A stretch of 64,000 nucleotides of DNA from Jejubacter calystegiae (GTDB lineage Bacteria > Pseudomonadota > Gammaproteobacteria > Enterobacterales > Enterobacteriaceae), in the NCBI RefSeq assembly GCF_005671395.1, contig NZ_CP040428.1, forward strand, positions 1,612,001-1,676,000, in the 5' to 3' direction. The position numbers were made by a program, and so were the translations under genes. A model generated the notes under the pieces. It did no database searches and had not been told where the DNA came from. It worked only from the letters and a program-made list of their open reading frames with translations. This document shows, in pieces, positions 36,353-44,906 of the stretch; position 1 is the stretch's first letter; the number at the start of each line of letters is the position of its first letter.

Positions 36353-37415
36353 TGTTCGCCTCCCTTGCGCTTTTCAGTCGTTTGAGTAGTTCCAGTTCGG
36401 CCTGGAAGTCGACGTAGTGGGGCAGTTTCAGGTGCGAGACAAAGCCCGCCGCTTCAACGTTGTCGGCGTGGGCCAGCACGAACTCCTCGTCCTGAGCCGG
36501 ACCGGTGATCGGATCATGGTATTCCGGCGCCTGAAGCGCGCGATCCACCAGCGCCATCGCCATGGCTTTACGTTCACCCATGCCGAAGACCAGACCGTAG
36601 CCGCGGGTAAAGTGCGGCGGTTCCTGTTCTGGCGCCACAAAGCCGTTGACCATCTCGCATTCGGTCATCAGCAGTTCGCCAACGCAGACCGGAAAACCCA
36701 ACTCTTCCGGGACGATCTCCACCGCCACGTAGCCGCTGCGGATCTCCCCGGCGAAGGGGTGATTGCGGCCATAGCCGCGCTGGGTGGAGTAGGCCAGCGC
36801 CAGCAGATAGCCTTCGTCACCGCGGGTAAGCTGTTGCAGGCGCGAAGAGCGCGAGCAGGGATAAACCGGCGGCTGGCGGGTCACGTCGTCGGGCTGTGCG
36901 CCGTTATCCACTTCCGGCTTTGCCAGCCCCTGGCCTGCCAGCAGGCTAAAGACGTGGGGCATGGGTTCGGGGCTGGCGTCGCCAGGCTCCGGGCTCGGCG
37001 TTTTGCCTTCTGCCAGCAGACTGAAATCCAGCAGCCGGTGGCTGTAGTCGTAAGTGGGGCCGAGCATCTGGCCGCCGGGAATATCTTTATAGATGGCAGA
37101 AATCCGGCGCTCCGGGCGCATCCGGGCCGTTTCCAGCGGCTGGCTGACGGCGATGCGCGGCAGGGTGGTGCGGTAGGCGCGTAGCAGGAAGATGGCTTCG
37201 ACGCTGTCGCCGCTCGCCTGCTTCAGGGCCAGCGCCGCCAGTTCGCGGTCGGCGATGCCCCCTTCGGTCATCACCCGATCCACCGCCAGACCGAGCTGCT
37301 GCTCTATCTGTTCAACGCTAAGTTCGGGCTGGCTACTATCGCCACGCCGCCGCTCCTGCTGGAGTTTGTGTGCGGCGTCGATGGCCTTTTCGCCCCCTTT
37401 AACGGCAACGTACAT
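36345..37415 (-). CDS. phnI: C-P lyase core subunit PhnI (356 aa)
   Basis: PhnI, with PhnG, H and L, displaces adenine from ATP by phosphonate (nucleosidase-type step). The protein begins [16 protein letters not shown] as in E. coli. The start at 37415 overlaps the phnH stop as TGATG; a two-codon upstream extension is not used. Conserved blocks include KQASGDSVEAIFLLRAYRTTL, PPVYPCSRSSRLQQL and LAYSTQRGYGRNHPFAGEIR. Confidence 0.95.
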   Translation of the reverse strand: MYVAVKGGEKAIDAAHKLQQERRRGDSSQPELSVEQIEQQLGLAVDRVMTEGGIADRELAALALKQASGDSVEAIFLLRAYRTTLPRIAVSQPLETARMRPERRISAIYKDIPGGQMLGPTYDYSHRLLDFSLLAEGKTPSPEPGDASPEPMPHVFSLLAGQGLAKPEVDNGAQPDDVTRQPPVYPCSRSSRLQQLTRGDEGYLLALAYSTQRGYGRNHPFAGEIRSGYVAVEIVPEELGFPVCVGELLMTECEMVNGFVAPEQEPPHFTRGYGLVFGMGERKAMAMALVDRALQAPEYHDPITGPAQDEEFVLAHADNVEAAGFVSHLKLPHYVDFQAELELLKRLKSAREANNG

Positions 37416-37999
37416 CAGCACACCTCCACATGGGTTGTGCGCGGCAGGGCCAGCAGCCGCTCGCCGCAGGTGATAATCAGATCGATGCCCATCGGGAACG
37501 GCTGCGGGCGTTCAATCAGCTCCTGAAGTACCGGCTCCGGCAGAACGGGGGCGATCATTCGTTCATCGGCGATGCCGGGCCCGGTCAGGCGCAGCATCAG
37601 GCCGCCGCTCAGGGCCGGGAGTTGCAGCACCAGGGTGGCGCTGCTTTCTGGCCGGGCGGCACTGCCCTGGGACAACGCCCGTAGCTGCTCTACGCTCAGG
37701 CTGTCGTCGGCGATGGCAAACTGCGCCTGCTCCGGGGTGTCGCACAGCGGCGCATTGGTATGAAAGCGCAGATTCTGGCGCACCATGTCGTTGCCCAGCG
37801 CATCGCACAGCCATAGCGGCGTATCGTTATCCGCAAGGGTTAGCAGGGCGCTGGTGGTGGCGATGTCCAGCGGCGGCCAGCCGTGTTTGAGCGCCGTCAG
37901 ATTGACCACAAGACCGGGTTCGCTCATGGCTTTCAGCAGGCGACGAAAGCAGTGCTGGGCATCCTGCACCGGCAGGGGAAAGGCGGTGGTTAACGTCAT
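37415..37999 (-). CDS. phnH: C-P lyase core subunit PhnH (194 aa)
   Basis: PhnH is a PLP-transferase-like fold protein without its cofactor and forms the dimer at the core of the C-P lyase complex. The start [29 protein letters not shown] and the end [12 protein letters not shown] fit the family. It overlaps phnG by four bases and phnI at TGATG. Confidence 0.94.
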   Translation of the reverse strand: MTLTTAFPLPVQDAQHCFRRLLKAMSEPGLVVNLTALKHGWPPLDIATTSALLTLADNDTPLWLCDALGNDMVRQNLRFHTNAPLCDTPEQAQFAIADDSLSVEQLRALSQGSAARPESSATLVLQLPALSGGLMLRLTGPGIADERMIAPVLPEPVLQELIERPQPFPMGIDLIITCGERLLALPRTTHVEVC

Positions 38000-38454
38000 G
38001 CATTGTCTCCGCGTACCAGAGTAAAGAAGTCGACCCGGCTGGCGGCGACCTTGCGTTGACGCTCGCGCAGGCGGGCGTCGCGGCTGGCTTCCAGCGGGTT
38101 AATCAGGGTTTCCATCAATGTGGCGTGGTGGGCGCTCTCCTGGAGCAGGGCGTCTACCAGAGCGCAGCGTTCGGCGTGCTGGCAGTCGCGGCCCAGCACC
38201 CAGCTATAGCCGCAGAGGCCGCTGCCAAGGCGTACCGCAGCGCGGGTCAGGGTGGCATCACCGGCGAAGAAGGGATTGCCGCTGCCGCCTATCCTGCCCT
38301 GAATTTGCACCAGCCCGGTTTCGGCCTGGCGCAGAACTTCGTAATCCGGGGTGATATTCAGCGCGGCGAAGCGTTCGGCCAGTTCCCGTGGCTGGCTGTG
38401 GGCCAGTACCGCCATCCAGCGCTGGCGCAGGGGGGTAGCAGATTGCGGATTCAT
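37996..38454 (-). CDS. phnG: C-P lyase core subunit PhnG (152 aa)
   Basis: Conserved blocks are [52 protein letters not shown] and [24 protein letters not shown]. It is a component of the PhnGHIJ core. The start codon follows the phnF stop directly (TGAATG), so the two are translated in sequence. Confidence 0.95.
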   Translation of the reverse strand: MNPQSATPLRQRWMAVLAHSQPRELAERFAALNITPDYEVLRQAETGLVQIQGRIGGSGNPFFAGDATLTRAAVRLGSGLCGYSWVLGRDCQHAERCALVDALLQESAHHATLMETLINPLEASRDARLRERQRKVAASRVDFFTLVRGDNA

Positions 38455-39180
38455 TCAGTGCTCCATGGTGAATTCGATCATGTCGGCGCGGGTCAGGCTG
38501 ACGGAGTATTCCGCCACGCTGTGCGCGCCTTCACGATGGTTAAGGGTGCGCACGCAGAGCAGCGGCGCCTGATTAGGGATCTCCAGCATCCGGCTCTCTT
38601 TAGCTTGGGCCCGGCGGGCGCTAATCCGCGTCTGATGGCGGATCAGGCGGATGTCGAGACGCGCTTCCAGCCAGTCGTGCAGCGAACCGCTGGTGAATTC
38701 ACGCAGGCTGGGCCACCAGGCGATATCGGAGAAGTAGTGATCGATCAGACACAGGGCGACGCCATTGACCCGGCGCAGAGTGCGCAGGTGGATAATGTCG
38801 CGCCCTTCCGCCACGCCCAGAGCATCAGCCACCGGACCGGAGGCCGGGCGCAACACGGAAAGCAGGCGTTCGCTGGTTGGATGGCTGCCCTGGTCGAGCA
38901 GATTCTGGCTAAAGCGCGCCCGGGCATTCAGGGGGTAGTCAAACGGGCGCATCAGCACCAGAATGCCAACCCCCTGACGGCGCTGTACCCAGCCGCGCTC
39001 CACCAGTTGGTCTACGGCGCGGCGCAGGGTGTGGCGATTCACCCCGAAGCGGGTTGCCAGTTGCTGTTCGGCGGGTAGCCAGTCGCCGCAGCGGTAGTGG
39101 CTTAACTCCTGCTCCAGCCGGGCGGCTATTTCCTGATAACGGGTGGGGTAAGTGGTCGGATGTCTGGATAGGTTCATCGC
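38455..39180 (-). CDS. phnF: GntR-family regulator PhnF (241 aa)
   Basis: A GntR/HutC-type regulator: an N-terminal winged helix (PTRYQEIAARLEQELSHYRCGDWLPAEQQLATRFGVNRHTLRRAVDQLVERG), then a UbiC transcription regulator-associated domain. Start chosen at MNLSRHPTTYPTRYQE, which matches E. coli PhnF in start and length; the longer frame to 39264 enters phnE. It is not essential for phosphonate use in E. coli, but probably modulates the operon. Confidence 0.93.
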   Translation of the reverse strand, partial: AMNLSRHPTTYPTRYQEIAARLEQELSHYRCGDWLPAEQQLATRFGVNRHTLRRAVDQLVERGWVQRRQGVGILVLMRPFDYPLNARARFSQNLLDQGSHPTSERLLSVLRPASGPVADALGVAEGRDIIHLRTLRRVNGVALCLIDHYFSDIAWWPSLREFTSGSLHDWLEARLDIRLIRHQTRISARRAQAKESRMLEIPNQAPLLCVRTLNHREGAHSVAEYSVSLTRADMIEFTMEH

Positions 39181-39196
39181 ACAGGCTCCTTTCGGG

Positions 39197-39982
39197 TCAG
39201 ATAAACTGCTTACGCAGCCGCTGCGACAGGAAGTCGAGCAGACTGACGGTGACGATAACGACAATCATCAGGGCGCAGGTCTGGGGGAACTGAAAGCCGC
39301 GAATGGCTTCCCACAGGGTGACGCCGATACCGCCCGCGCCCACCATGCCGACCACCGTGGCGGAACGGACGTTGGACTCAAAGCGATACAGGGAGTAGGA
39401 GATCAGCAGCGGCATGACCTGGGGCAGAACGCCGTAGAGAATCTCTTCCAGCTTATTGGCGCCGGTGGCGCGGATCCCTTCCACCGGGCCGGGGTCGATG
39501 GCCTCCACCGCTTCGGAAAGCAGCTTGGAGAGCACGCCGGTGGTGTGGATAAACAGCGCCAGCACCCCGGCGAACGGGCCAAGACCCACGGCGACGACAA
39601 ACAGCATGGCGAACACCATTTCGTTAATGGCGCGGCAGGCGTCCATCAGGCGGCGTACCGGCTGGTAAATCCACCACGGGGCGATATTTTCGGCGCTCAT
39701 CAGGCCGAAGGGGATGGAAAGCACCACCGCCAGTGCCGTGCCCCACACCGCGATTTGCAGCGTCACCAACATCTCTTCAAGGTAGAGCGGCCACTGGCTG
39801 AAATCAGGCGGGAAGAAGTCGGCGGCGAAGGTCGCCATATTGCCGCCGTCCTGTATCAGGGTCAGCGGCGCCATTTCGGCACCGTGCCAGGAGGCGGCCA
39901 GAACCGCCAGCACCAGGCCCCAGCCGATAAGCGAAAAAGCGCTGCGTTTGGGGGGATTCAGAGTCATGCTTTGGCTGTGCAT
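39197..39982 (-). CDS. phnE: Phosphonate ABC transporter permease PhnE (261 aa)
   Basis: An inner-membrane permease with about five or six helices and the ABC permease loop [25 protein letters not shown]. It is intact here. E. coli K-12 phnE carries an 8-bp duplication that makes phosphonate use cryptic; this copy reads through the conserved region without interruption. GGGAGATAACG precedes the ATG at 39982. Confidence 0.95.
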   Translation of the reverse strand: MHSQSMTLNPPKRSAFSLIGWGLVLAVLAASWHGAEMAPLTLIQDGGNMATFAADFFPPDFSQWPLYLEEMLVTLQIAVWGTALAVVLSIPFGLMSAENIAPWWIYQPVRRLMDACRAINEMVFAMLFVVAVGLGPFAGVLALFIHTTGVLSKLLSEAVEAIDPGPVEGIRATGANKLEEILYGVLPQVMPLLISYSLYRFESNVRSATVVGMVGAGGIGVTLWEAIRGFQFPQTCALMIVVIVTVSLLDFLSQRLRKQFI

Positions 39983-39994
39983 CGTTATCTCCCG

Positions 39995-40990
39995 TTACTG
40001 AGCGCTTGCGGTTTCACGCGGAGCCTGACTTTCCAGCGCATCGAGCTGCTTCTGGAGCGTTTCCAGCTTGCTGGCGCGTTCGGATTCGCTGAGCCCCTTG
40101 TTGTTCTTCACGCTCTGTACCTCTTTAAACAGCGTGAGCTGGCGAATGGGCACCAGTTGCTGGTCACTGGATGCGCGGAACGGCGCCCAGCCCAGCCCTT
40201 TCAGCACCTGCTGCTGTTCCGGCGTTTTGCCGTAACCCAGAAAGAAGTCGCGTACCCTGGTTTTGGTGCCTTCGGGCAGGTTTTTGCGCCAGACGATGGG
40301 ATCGCCTGGGATCAGCGGCGACTTCCAGATCGTCCGTAGCTGCTTATATTTTTCTGGTGCGGTGACCTTCAGACGATCGAGGTTTTCGGTGTTATTGGTC
40401 GCCACGTCTACCTGGCCGTTGGCGACCGCCAGCGCGTTGGTTTCATGGTTGGCATTCACCGTGCGCTTAAAGTCACTGGCCGCGGCATGGTGTTTAGCGA
40501 ACACGTAGTAACCGGGGACCAGGAAGCCGGAGGTAGAGTTGGGATCGCCATTGCCGAAGGTCAGCGATTGACGCTGGGCCAGCAGTTGATCCAGGTTTTT
40601 GATCGGGCTCTTCTGGTTGACTATCAGCACGCTCCAGTAGCCCGGCGAACCATCGGCGGCCACCGTCTGGGCAAATACCTGACCGCCCGCGCGGTCTACC
40701 GCCTCCATGGCCGACAGGTTGCCGTACCAGGCGAGATCCACCTTGTTAAAGCGCATGCCCTGGATAATGCCCGCGTAATCCGGCGCGAAGAAGGCGTTCA
40801 CCTTCACGCCCAGCTGCTTTTCCATATCTTTCAGAAAAGGCTGCCACTGCGATTTCAGGTTCTGCTGGGATTCGGTAGAGATAATGCCGAAGTTCAGCGC
40901 ATCAGGTTCATTAGCCTGGACCGGCATCAGCAGACTGGTCACGCTGAACAGGCTGGTGAAGGCAAGGGCGGTGACCATTTTGTTATTCAT
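39995..40990 (-). CDS. phnD: Phosphonate ABC transporter periplasmic binding protein PhnD (331 aa)
   Basis: A signal peptide of about 25 residues (hydrophobic stretch ending MPVQA) is followed by a periplasmic binding-protein fold. Key blocks are LNFGIISTESQQNLKSQWQPFLKDMEKQLGVKVNAFFAPDYAGIIQGMRF and VDLAWYGNLSAMEAVDRAGG. It captures alkylphosphonates. The C-terminal tail is charged and helical, as in E. coli PhnD. Start at 40990, with AAGGAAAAGTT upstream. Confidence 0.95.
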   Translation of the reverse strand: MNNKMVTALAFTSLFSVTSLLMPVQANEPDALNFGIISTESQQNLKSQWQPFLKDMEKQLGVKVNAFFAPDYAGIIQGMRFNKVDLAWYGNLSAMEAVDRAGGQVFAQTVAADGSPGYWSVLIVNQKSPIKNLDQLLAQRQSLTFGNGDPNSTSGFLVPGYYVFAKHHAAASDFKRTVNANHETNALAVANGQVDVATNNTENLDRLKVTAPEKYKQLRTIWKSPLIPGDPIVWRKNLPEGTKTRVRDFFLGYGKTPEQQQVLKGLGWAPFRASSDQQLVPIRQLTLFKEVQSVKNNKGLSESERASKLETLQKQLDALESQAPRETASAQ

Positions 40991-41011
40991 AACTTTTCCT
41001 TCCCGTGGCAA

Positions 41012-41800
41012 TCAGGCCGCAGCCGCATTGGCTTCAATGCGGTCAATGCTGCGGTAGAGATGATTGATATGTTCGTGGTTGAAGGTCTGGCTGGCGCCGT
41101 CGTAGAAAATGTGTCCCTGGCGCAGCGCGACGATGCGGCGACAGTAGCGCAGGGCGTACTCCACCTGGTGCAGCGTCACTACCACGGTGATCCCTTCCTT
41201 GCGATTAATGTCGTGTAGAATTTCCATGACGATGCGTGCCGATTCCGGATCCAGCGAGGCGATAGGCTCGTCGGCCAGGATCACCTGCGGCTTCTGCATC
41301 AGCGCCCGGGCGATGGCGACGCGCTGCTGTTGTCCGCCGGAAAGGGTGGAGACCCGCTGGTGGGCGAAGTGCGCCATGCCGACCCGGGTCAGGGCCTGGA
41401 GCGCCTGCTGCTTTTGTTCGGTACTGAACCAGCGGCAGCAGGTGCGCCAGAAGGGCGTAGAACCCAGGGCGCCGATCAGGACGTTGTCCATCACCGACAG
41501 GCGATTGACCAGGTTGAACTGCTGGAAGATGTAGCCGGTACCGGCGCGGCTGCGGCGGATGTCGCTGGCAAGGCGGCCCGAACGCTGTACCGTGCGCTTG
41601 TGGAGCTCAATATGCGAATGGCTCTGTTTATCGCCGGTAATCAGGCCGCTCAGGTGGCGTAGCAGGGTGGATTTACCGGAACCGGACGGCCCGAGCAGGG
41701 CGACCATTTCGCCCCGGTTAATAGTCAGGCAGACATCGTGCAGCGCCCGATTCTGATTGAAGGTTTTGCGTAGGTTTTCGACGCGGATAATCGTTTGCAT
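41012..41800 (-). CDS. phnC: Phosphonate ABC transporter ATP-binding protein PhnC (262 aa)
   Basis: The ATPase of the importer: Walker [17 protein letters not shown], signature [17 protein letters not shown], Walker [16 protein letters not shown]. It energises PhnDE. It is the first gene of the phn operon, with a Pho-box-like sequence about 45-60 bases before the start. Confidence 0.95.
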   Translation of the reverse strand: MQTIIRVENLRKTFNQNRALHDVCLTINRGEMVALLGPSGSGKSTLLRHLSGLITGDKQSHSHIELHKRTVQRSGRLASDIRRSRAGTGYIFQQFNLVNRLSVMDNVLIGALGSTPFWRTCCRWFSTEQKQQALQALTRVGMAHFAHQRVSTLSGGQQQRVAIARALMQKPQVILADEPIASLDPESARIVMEILHDINRKEGITVVVTLHQVEYALRYCRRIVALRQGHIFYDGASQTFNHEHINHLYRSIDRIEANAAAA

Positions 41801-41842
41801 ATCCCGGCCTCCTTGAAGTTTGACTCATGGTGCCGGGAGAAA

Positions 41843-41860
41843 ATGACGGTTTGGTTAACC
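41843..41860 (-). promoter_or_regulatory. Probable Pho box of the phn operon
   Basis: The minus strand reads GGTTAACCAAACCGTCAT. It resembles the E. coli phnC control region (TTAACCAAATCGTCA). The CCGTCAT half-site is good and the upstream half is degenerate. It implies PhoB control by phosphate starvation. Confidence 0.55.
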
Positions 41861-41955
41861 CTGTGTGTCTGTATGATGAAGAATCGGAGACGGTTGGATG
41901 ACGGAGGGGGGAAAGCCCGCGGTCAGGCGGGCTGCCAGGCGGAGCGAATTAGCGC

Positions 41956-42393
41956 TTACTCCGCCGGTTTAGCAATATTCACCATCCAGTGAATGCCGAA
42001 GCGATCGGTGACCATACCGAATCCGAAGGCCCAGAAGGTCTCCTGCCAGGGCATGGTGATATGACCGCCCACCGCCAGGTTTTGAAACCAGCGTTTACCC
42101 TCTTCCACATCGGTGGTCATCAGGTTCAGGGCATAGCCGTGGTGGGGAATATTATCCGCGGCGCCGTCGCTAATCATGATTTCACACCCGGCGATGCGCA
42201 GGCTGGCATGCAGAATATCGTCCGGCGCCATTTTTACGGTTGCGGCACAGCCTTCCTGCTGTTCGCCGCTTTCACGCGGCGGCATTTCGGCAAAGGTCAT
42301 GCTGTAGAGAATCTCGGCGTCCAGCGCCTTCTGATAAAAGGTGATTGCTTCCCGGCAGGAGCCGGAAAAGGTGATATAGGGTATCAGTGCCAT
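41956..42393 (-). CDS. yjdN: YjdN (PhnB)-like VOC-superfamily protein (145 aa)
   Basis: A glyoxalase/bleomycin-resistance (VOC) fold protein with PYITFSGSCREAITFYQKALDAEI at the start and WQETFWAFGFGMVTDRFGIHWMVNI at the end. This matches E. coli YjdN in pattern and position next to phn. The function is unknown; it is not needed for phosphonate cleavage. The ATG at 42393 has GAGGTG six bases upstream; the GTG at 42402 lies inside that sequence. Confidence 0.88.
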   Translation of the reverse strand: MALIPYITFSGSCREAITFYQKALDAEILYSMTFAEMPPRESGEQQEGCAATVKMAPDDILHASLRIAGCEIMISDGAADNIPHHGYALNLMTTDVEEGKRWFQNLAVGGHITMPWQETFWAFGFGMVTDRFGIHWMVNIAKPAE

Positions 42394-42482
42394 GGTGGAC
42401 ACCTCTGTGTGACGGAAACAGAGAAAGTTTGGCAGGTGGCGCAGCGCTAAGCCAGGCGGCAGACGCGCCTGGCGGATAGAAA

Positions 42483-42818
42483 TTAGTTCTTCTTCACAAA
42501 TTCGGATTTGAGCTTCATTGGGCCGAAACCATCAATTTTGCAGTCGATGTTGTGATCGCCTTCCACCAGGCGGATATTTTTCACTTTTGTACCTATCTTC
42601 AGCGGCGTGGAGCTGCCTTTTACTTTTAAATCTTTGATTACAGTGACGCTATCGCCATCGGTCAGCAGATTACCGTTTGCATCCTTTACAACCAGCTCAT
42701 CACTTTCGCTAGCCGCCGGATCGTCGTTCCACTCCCAGGCACATTCCGGGCAGATGTACATACCGTTATCTTCATAGGTGTATTCAGAGTGGCACTTGGG
42801 GCAGTTTGGCAGTGACAT
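42483..42818 (-). CDS. yjdM: YjdM (PhnA)-like zinc-ribbon protein (111 aa)
   Basis: An N-terminal zinc ribbon ([25 protein letters not shown]) is followed by a conserved PhnA domain ([48 protein letters not shown]). It is close to E. coli YjdM, a small cytoplasmic protein of uncertain role, sometimes called alkylphosphonate utilisation protein. It is encoded beside yjdN and phn, as in E. coli. Confidence 0.92.
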   Translation of the reverse strand: MSLPNCPKCHSEYTYEDNGMYICPECAWEWNDDPAASESDELVVKDANGNLLTDGDSVTVIKDLKVKGSSTPLKIGTKVKNIRLVEGDHNIDCKIDGFGPMKLKSEFVKKN

Positions 42819-43376
42819 GCTTTGTCCTCGCTATCAGCATGAAAAATGAGAAAAAATGGCAACTCAGCGTTAAAAACGGTGCAGAGGGCCAAAAGTGGCG
42901 AAAGTATAGCGCAATTACCTGGTGTTGTCGGGGTTTTTAGCGGGGCAGGAAAGAATGACATTTTCTGAGAGGCGTATGCGAACGATGGTTTTCCTGGTTT
43001 ATATTTAAAATCAAAAAGGTGTCATGCCGCAGGTGATTATTATTCTGTTCATAGGTTTCAGCTATTGTTTTTGATTTTTTAATTTCTTCTGTTCCGTTTA
43101 ATAACCATTTAAACTCGCGCGCCGGTCCAGGAATTTTCCCGACTTAACACAACGCTACGTTCCCGGTGAACGGGATGCCCTGAATCGCGCTTATACCCTG
43201 AATACGATAGTGATTTTTCATTTATTCCGCGTCCGGACGCGGCACAGTGCTGTGCCTGCGCGTCAGCGTGACCGTATTTTAACGTGCAAATGGCGGCAAG
43301 GCTATTTGTCATTCTAAAAAACAGAATGTTAATTTTTTTGGGATATTAATTAGCATTCAGGTAATAAAAGTTAATA
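42819..43376. other. Gene-free region between yjdM and the diguanylate cyclase gene
   Basis: No convincing gene is seen in these 558 bases. It is AT-rich near both ends. Its middle contains short GC-rich dyads (for example CCCGGTGAACGGG near 43159, and CGTCCGGACG near 43230). The promoter of the downstream c-di-GMP pair must lie in the last part. Confidence 0.5.
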
Positions 43377-44906
43377 ATGTTGTCTGGTATAGCAAATTAC
43401 TTTCCAGTTATTGAGTTCAGAAATAACAGCGTGTTATTAAAAATAAATAATGCCAATTTCAATATTGGCGCAACGCTGATTTTTTTCCTGATCTTTATGG
43501 TTCTGACGAATATATCGTGGCGCCACCAGAGCGATCTGGCCGATATTGCCGCACAGGCGATAGCGAAAGATATCGCGGAAGATTTTAACCGCAACGAGAA
43601 CTTCTCGGATGCGGTTTCCGTGCTGCTGCTGCGTAGCGCCTTCCACGGTGCCCGGGGTGAGATGGCGTATGACGAACACGACGAGACCTCCGGGCTGTAT
43701 GGCTTTAATCTGGATGGGAACTCCCCCAATAAGCACGGGCTGGAAGGCTCGCTACAGTCGCTAGGGCCGGTAACGAAGAAAGCCTGGCTGGTGGCGCGCT
43801 CTATTGATGAAGCGTATCGCCTGGAGCAGAGCGCGTCGTCCTATTCCAATAAATATCCCCGCTACTTTATCTCCGCCTTGGGCGATTACATCTATTTCCC
43901 CGGCCAGCAGAGCCTGGAAAAGTATCGTTTTCGCCAGGAGGTGGCGGAACGCTACGGCATGCTACACGCCGAACATTCCGGTGGTTTTCTGTTTCGCAAG
44001 TTACAAGACGCTTCACGGGCTATTACCGGCCATATCGATCGGGTGCATCAATATCTTAACGGCGAGCGCTCCATTATGAGCGTTCAACATGTGGTTTACG
44101 ATCAATCTTCCCGGAAAACGGAAGACGATGTGATCGGCATTATGTGCTTTGACTACAGCCTGTCCGACGTCAGGGAGATGATTAACCGGGCGATGGGGGA
44201 GGGTCATGTAGAGCACTATCTGAATGTCAGTATTATCGACCACCATGGCGTCCTGATCCCGGTCAGCGGCGGCCTGGTACACGCGGATTACAGCGATGCC
44301 TCGATTAACGGCGAATACCGGGTGCGGGTTTCGGTTAATCATTGGCGCTACTTTTTTTCGCACGACGGCTCCGTAGATACCTCCATCGGGGTGATGCTGA
44401 TCCTGGGCTTTATCGTGATGACGCTGCTGCATCACCGGCGGGTGAAGATAGAGGCTTCGGCCAGGTACAAAGATTCATTGACTGGCCTGTATAACCGGGC
44501 ATACCTGAATGTGCAGAAACGGAAGCTAACGGGAAGTCATGTCCTGGTGGTGATGGACTGCAATGACTTTAAGCTGATTAACGATACCTGGGGACACCTG
44601 TGTGGCGACAGGGCGCTACAGCACGTAGGCCGCTGTATCAGTTGCAATATTCGCGCCCGGACCGACCATGCGGTACGGCTGGGAGGCGATGAGTTCGTGA
44701 TTCTTTTTGCGACCGATAACCTTCACAGCGTTCGCGAGAAGATGGACAAAATCGCCCGGGATATCACGATGTTTGAACCCGACGTTGCGCTTTCCGCCAG
44801 TTATGGTCTGGCGGCGCTGCATTCGGAAACCACTTTCGAAGCGGCGCTGAATGAGGCCGATATGCAGATGTATTTATCCAAACGCCAGTTTCGGGGGAGT
44901 GAATGA
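43377..44906 (+). CDS. Membrane-bound diguanylate cyclase with extracytoplasmic sensor (509 aa)
   Basis: The predicted layout is a transmembrane helix at about residues 25-43, a large periplasmic domain to about 330, a second helix (334-352), then a GGDEF domain. DSLTGLYNRAYL opens the domain and RLGGDEFV near residues 436-440 is intact, so the enzyme should make c-di-GMP. The inhibitory RxxD site is replaced by ARTD, so classical product inhibition may be absent. It overlaps the downstream phosphodiesterase gene by four bases. The ribosome site is poor, and an internal start is possible. Confidence 0.85.
   Translation: MLSGIANYFPVIEFRNNSVLLKINNANFNIGATLIFFLIFMVLTNISWRHQSDLADIAAQAIAKDIAEDFNRNENFSDAVSVLLLRSAFHGARGEMAYDEHDETSGLYGFNLDGNSPNKHGLEGSLQSLGPVTKKAWLVARSIDEAYRLEQSASSYSNKYPRYFISALGDYIYFPGQQSLEKYRFRQEVAERYGMLHAEHSGGFLFRKLQDASRAITGHIDRVHQYLNGERSIMSVQHVVYDQSSRKTEDDVIGIMCFDYSLSDVREMINRAMGEGHVEHYLNVSIIDHHGVLIPVSGGLVHADYSDASINGEYRVRVSVNHWRYFFSHDGSVDTSIGVMLILGFIVMTLLHHRRVKIEASARYKDSLTGLYNRAYLNVQKRKLTGSHVLVVMDCNDFKLINDTWGHLCGDRALQHVGRCISCNIRARTDHAVRLGGDEFVILFATDNLHSVREKMDKIARDITMFEPDVALSASYGLAALHSETTFEAALNEADMQMYLSKRQFRGSE

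Noticed and set aside
43109..43312. 67-codon minus-strand ORF in the gap before the cyclase gene
   Set aside because: No ribosome site, no recognisable protein features, and GC dyads within it; likely chance.
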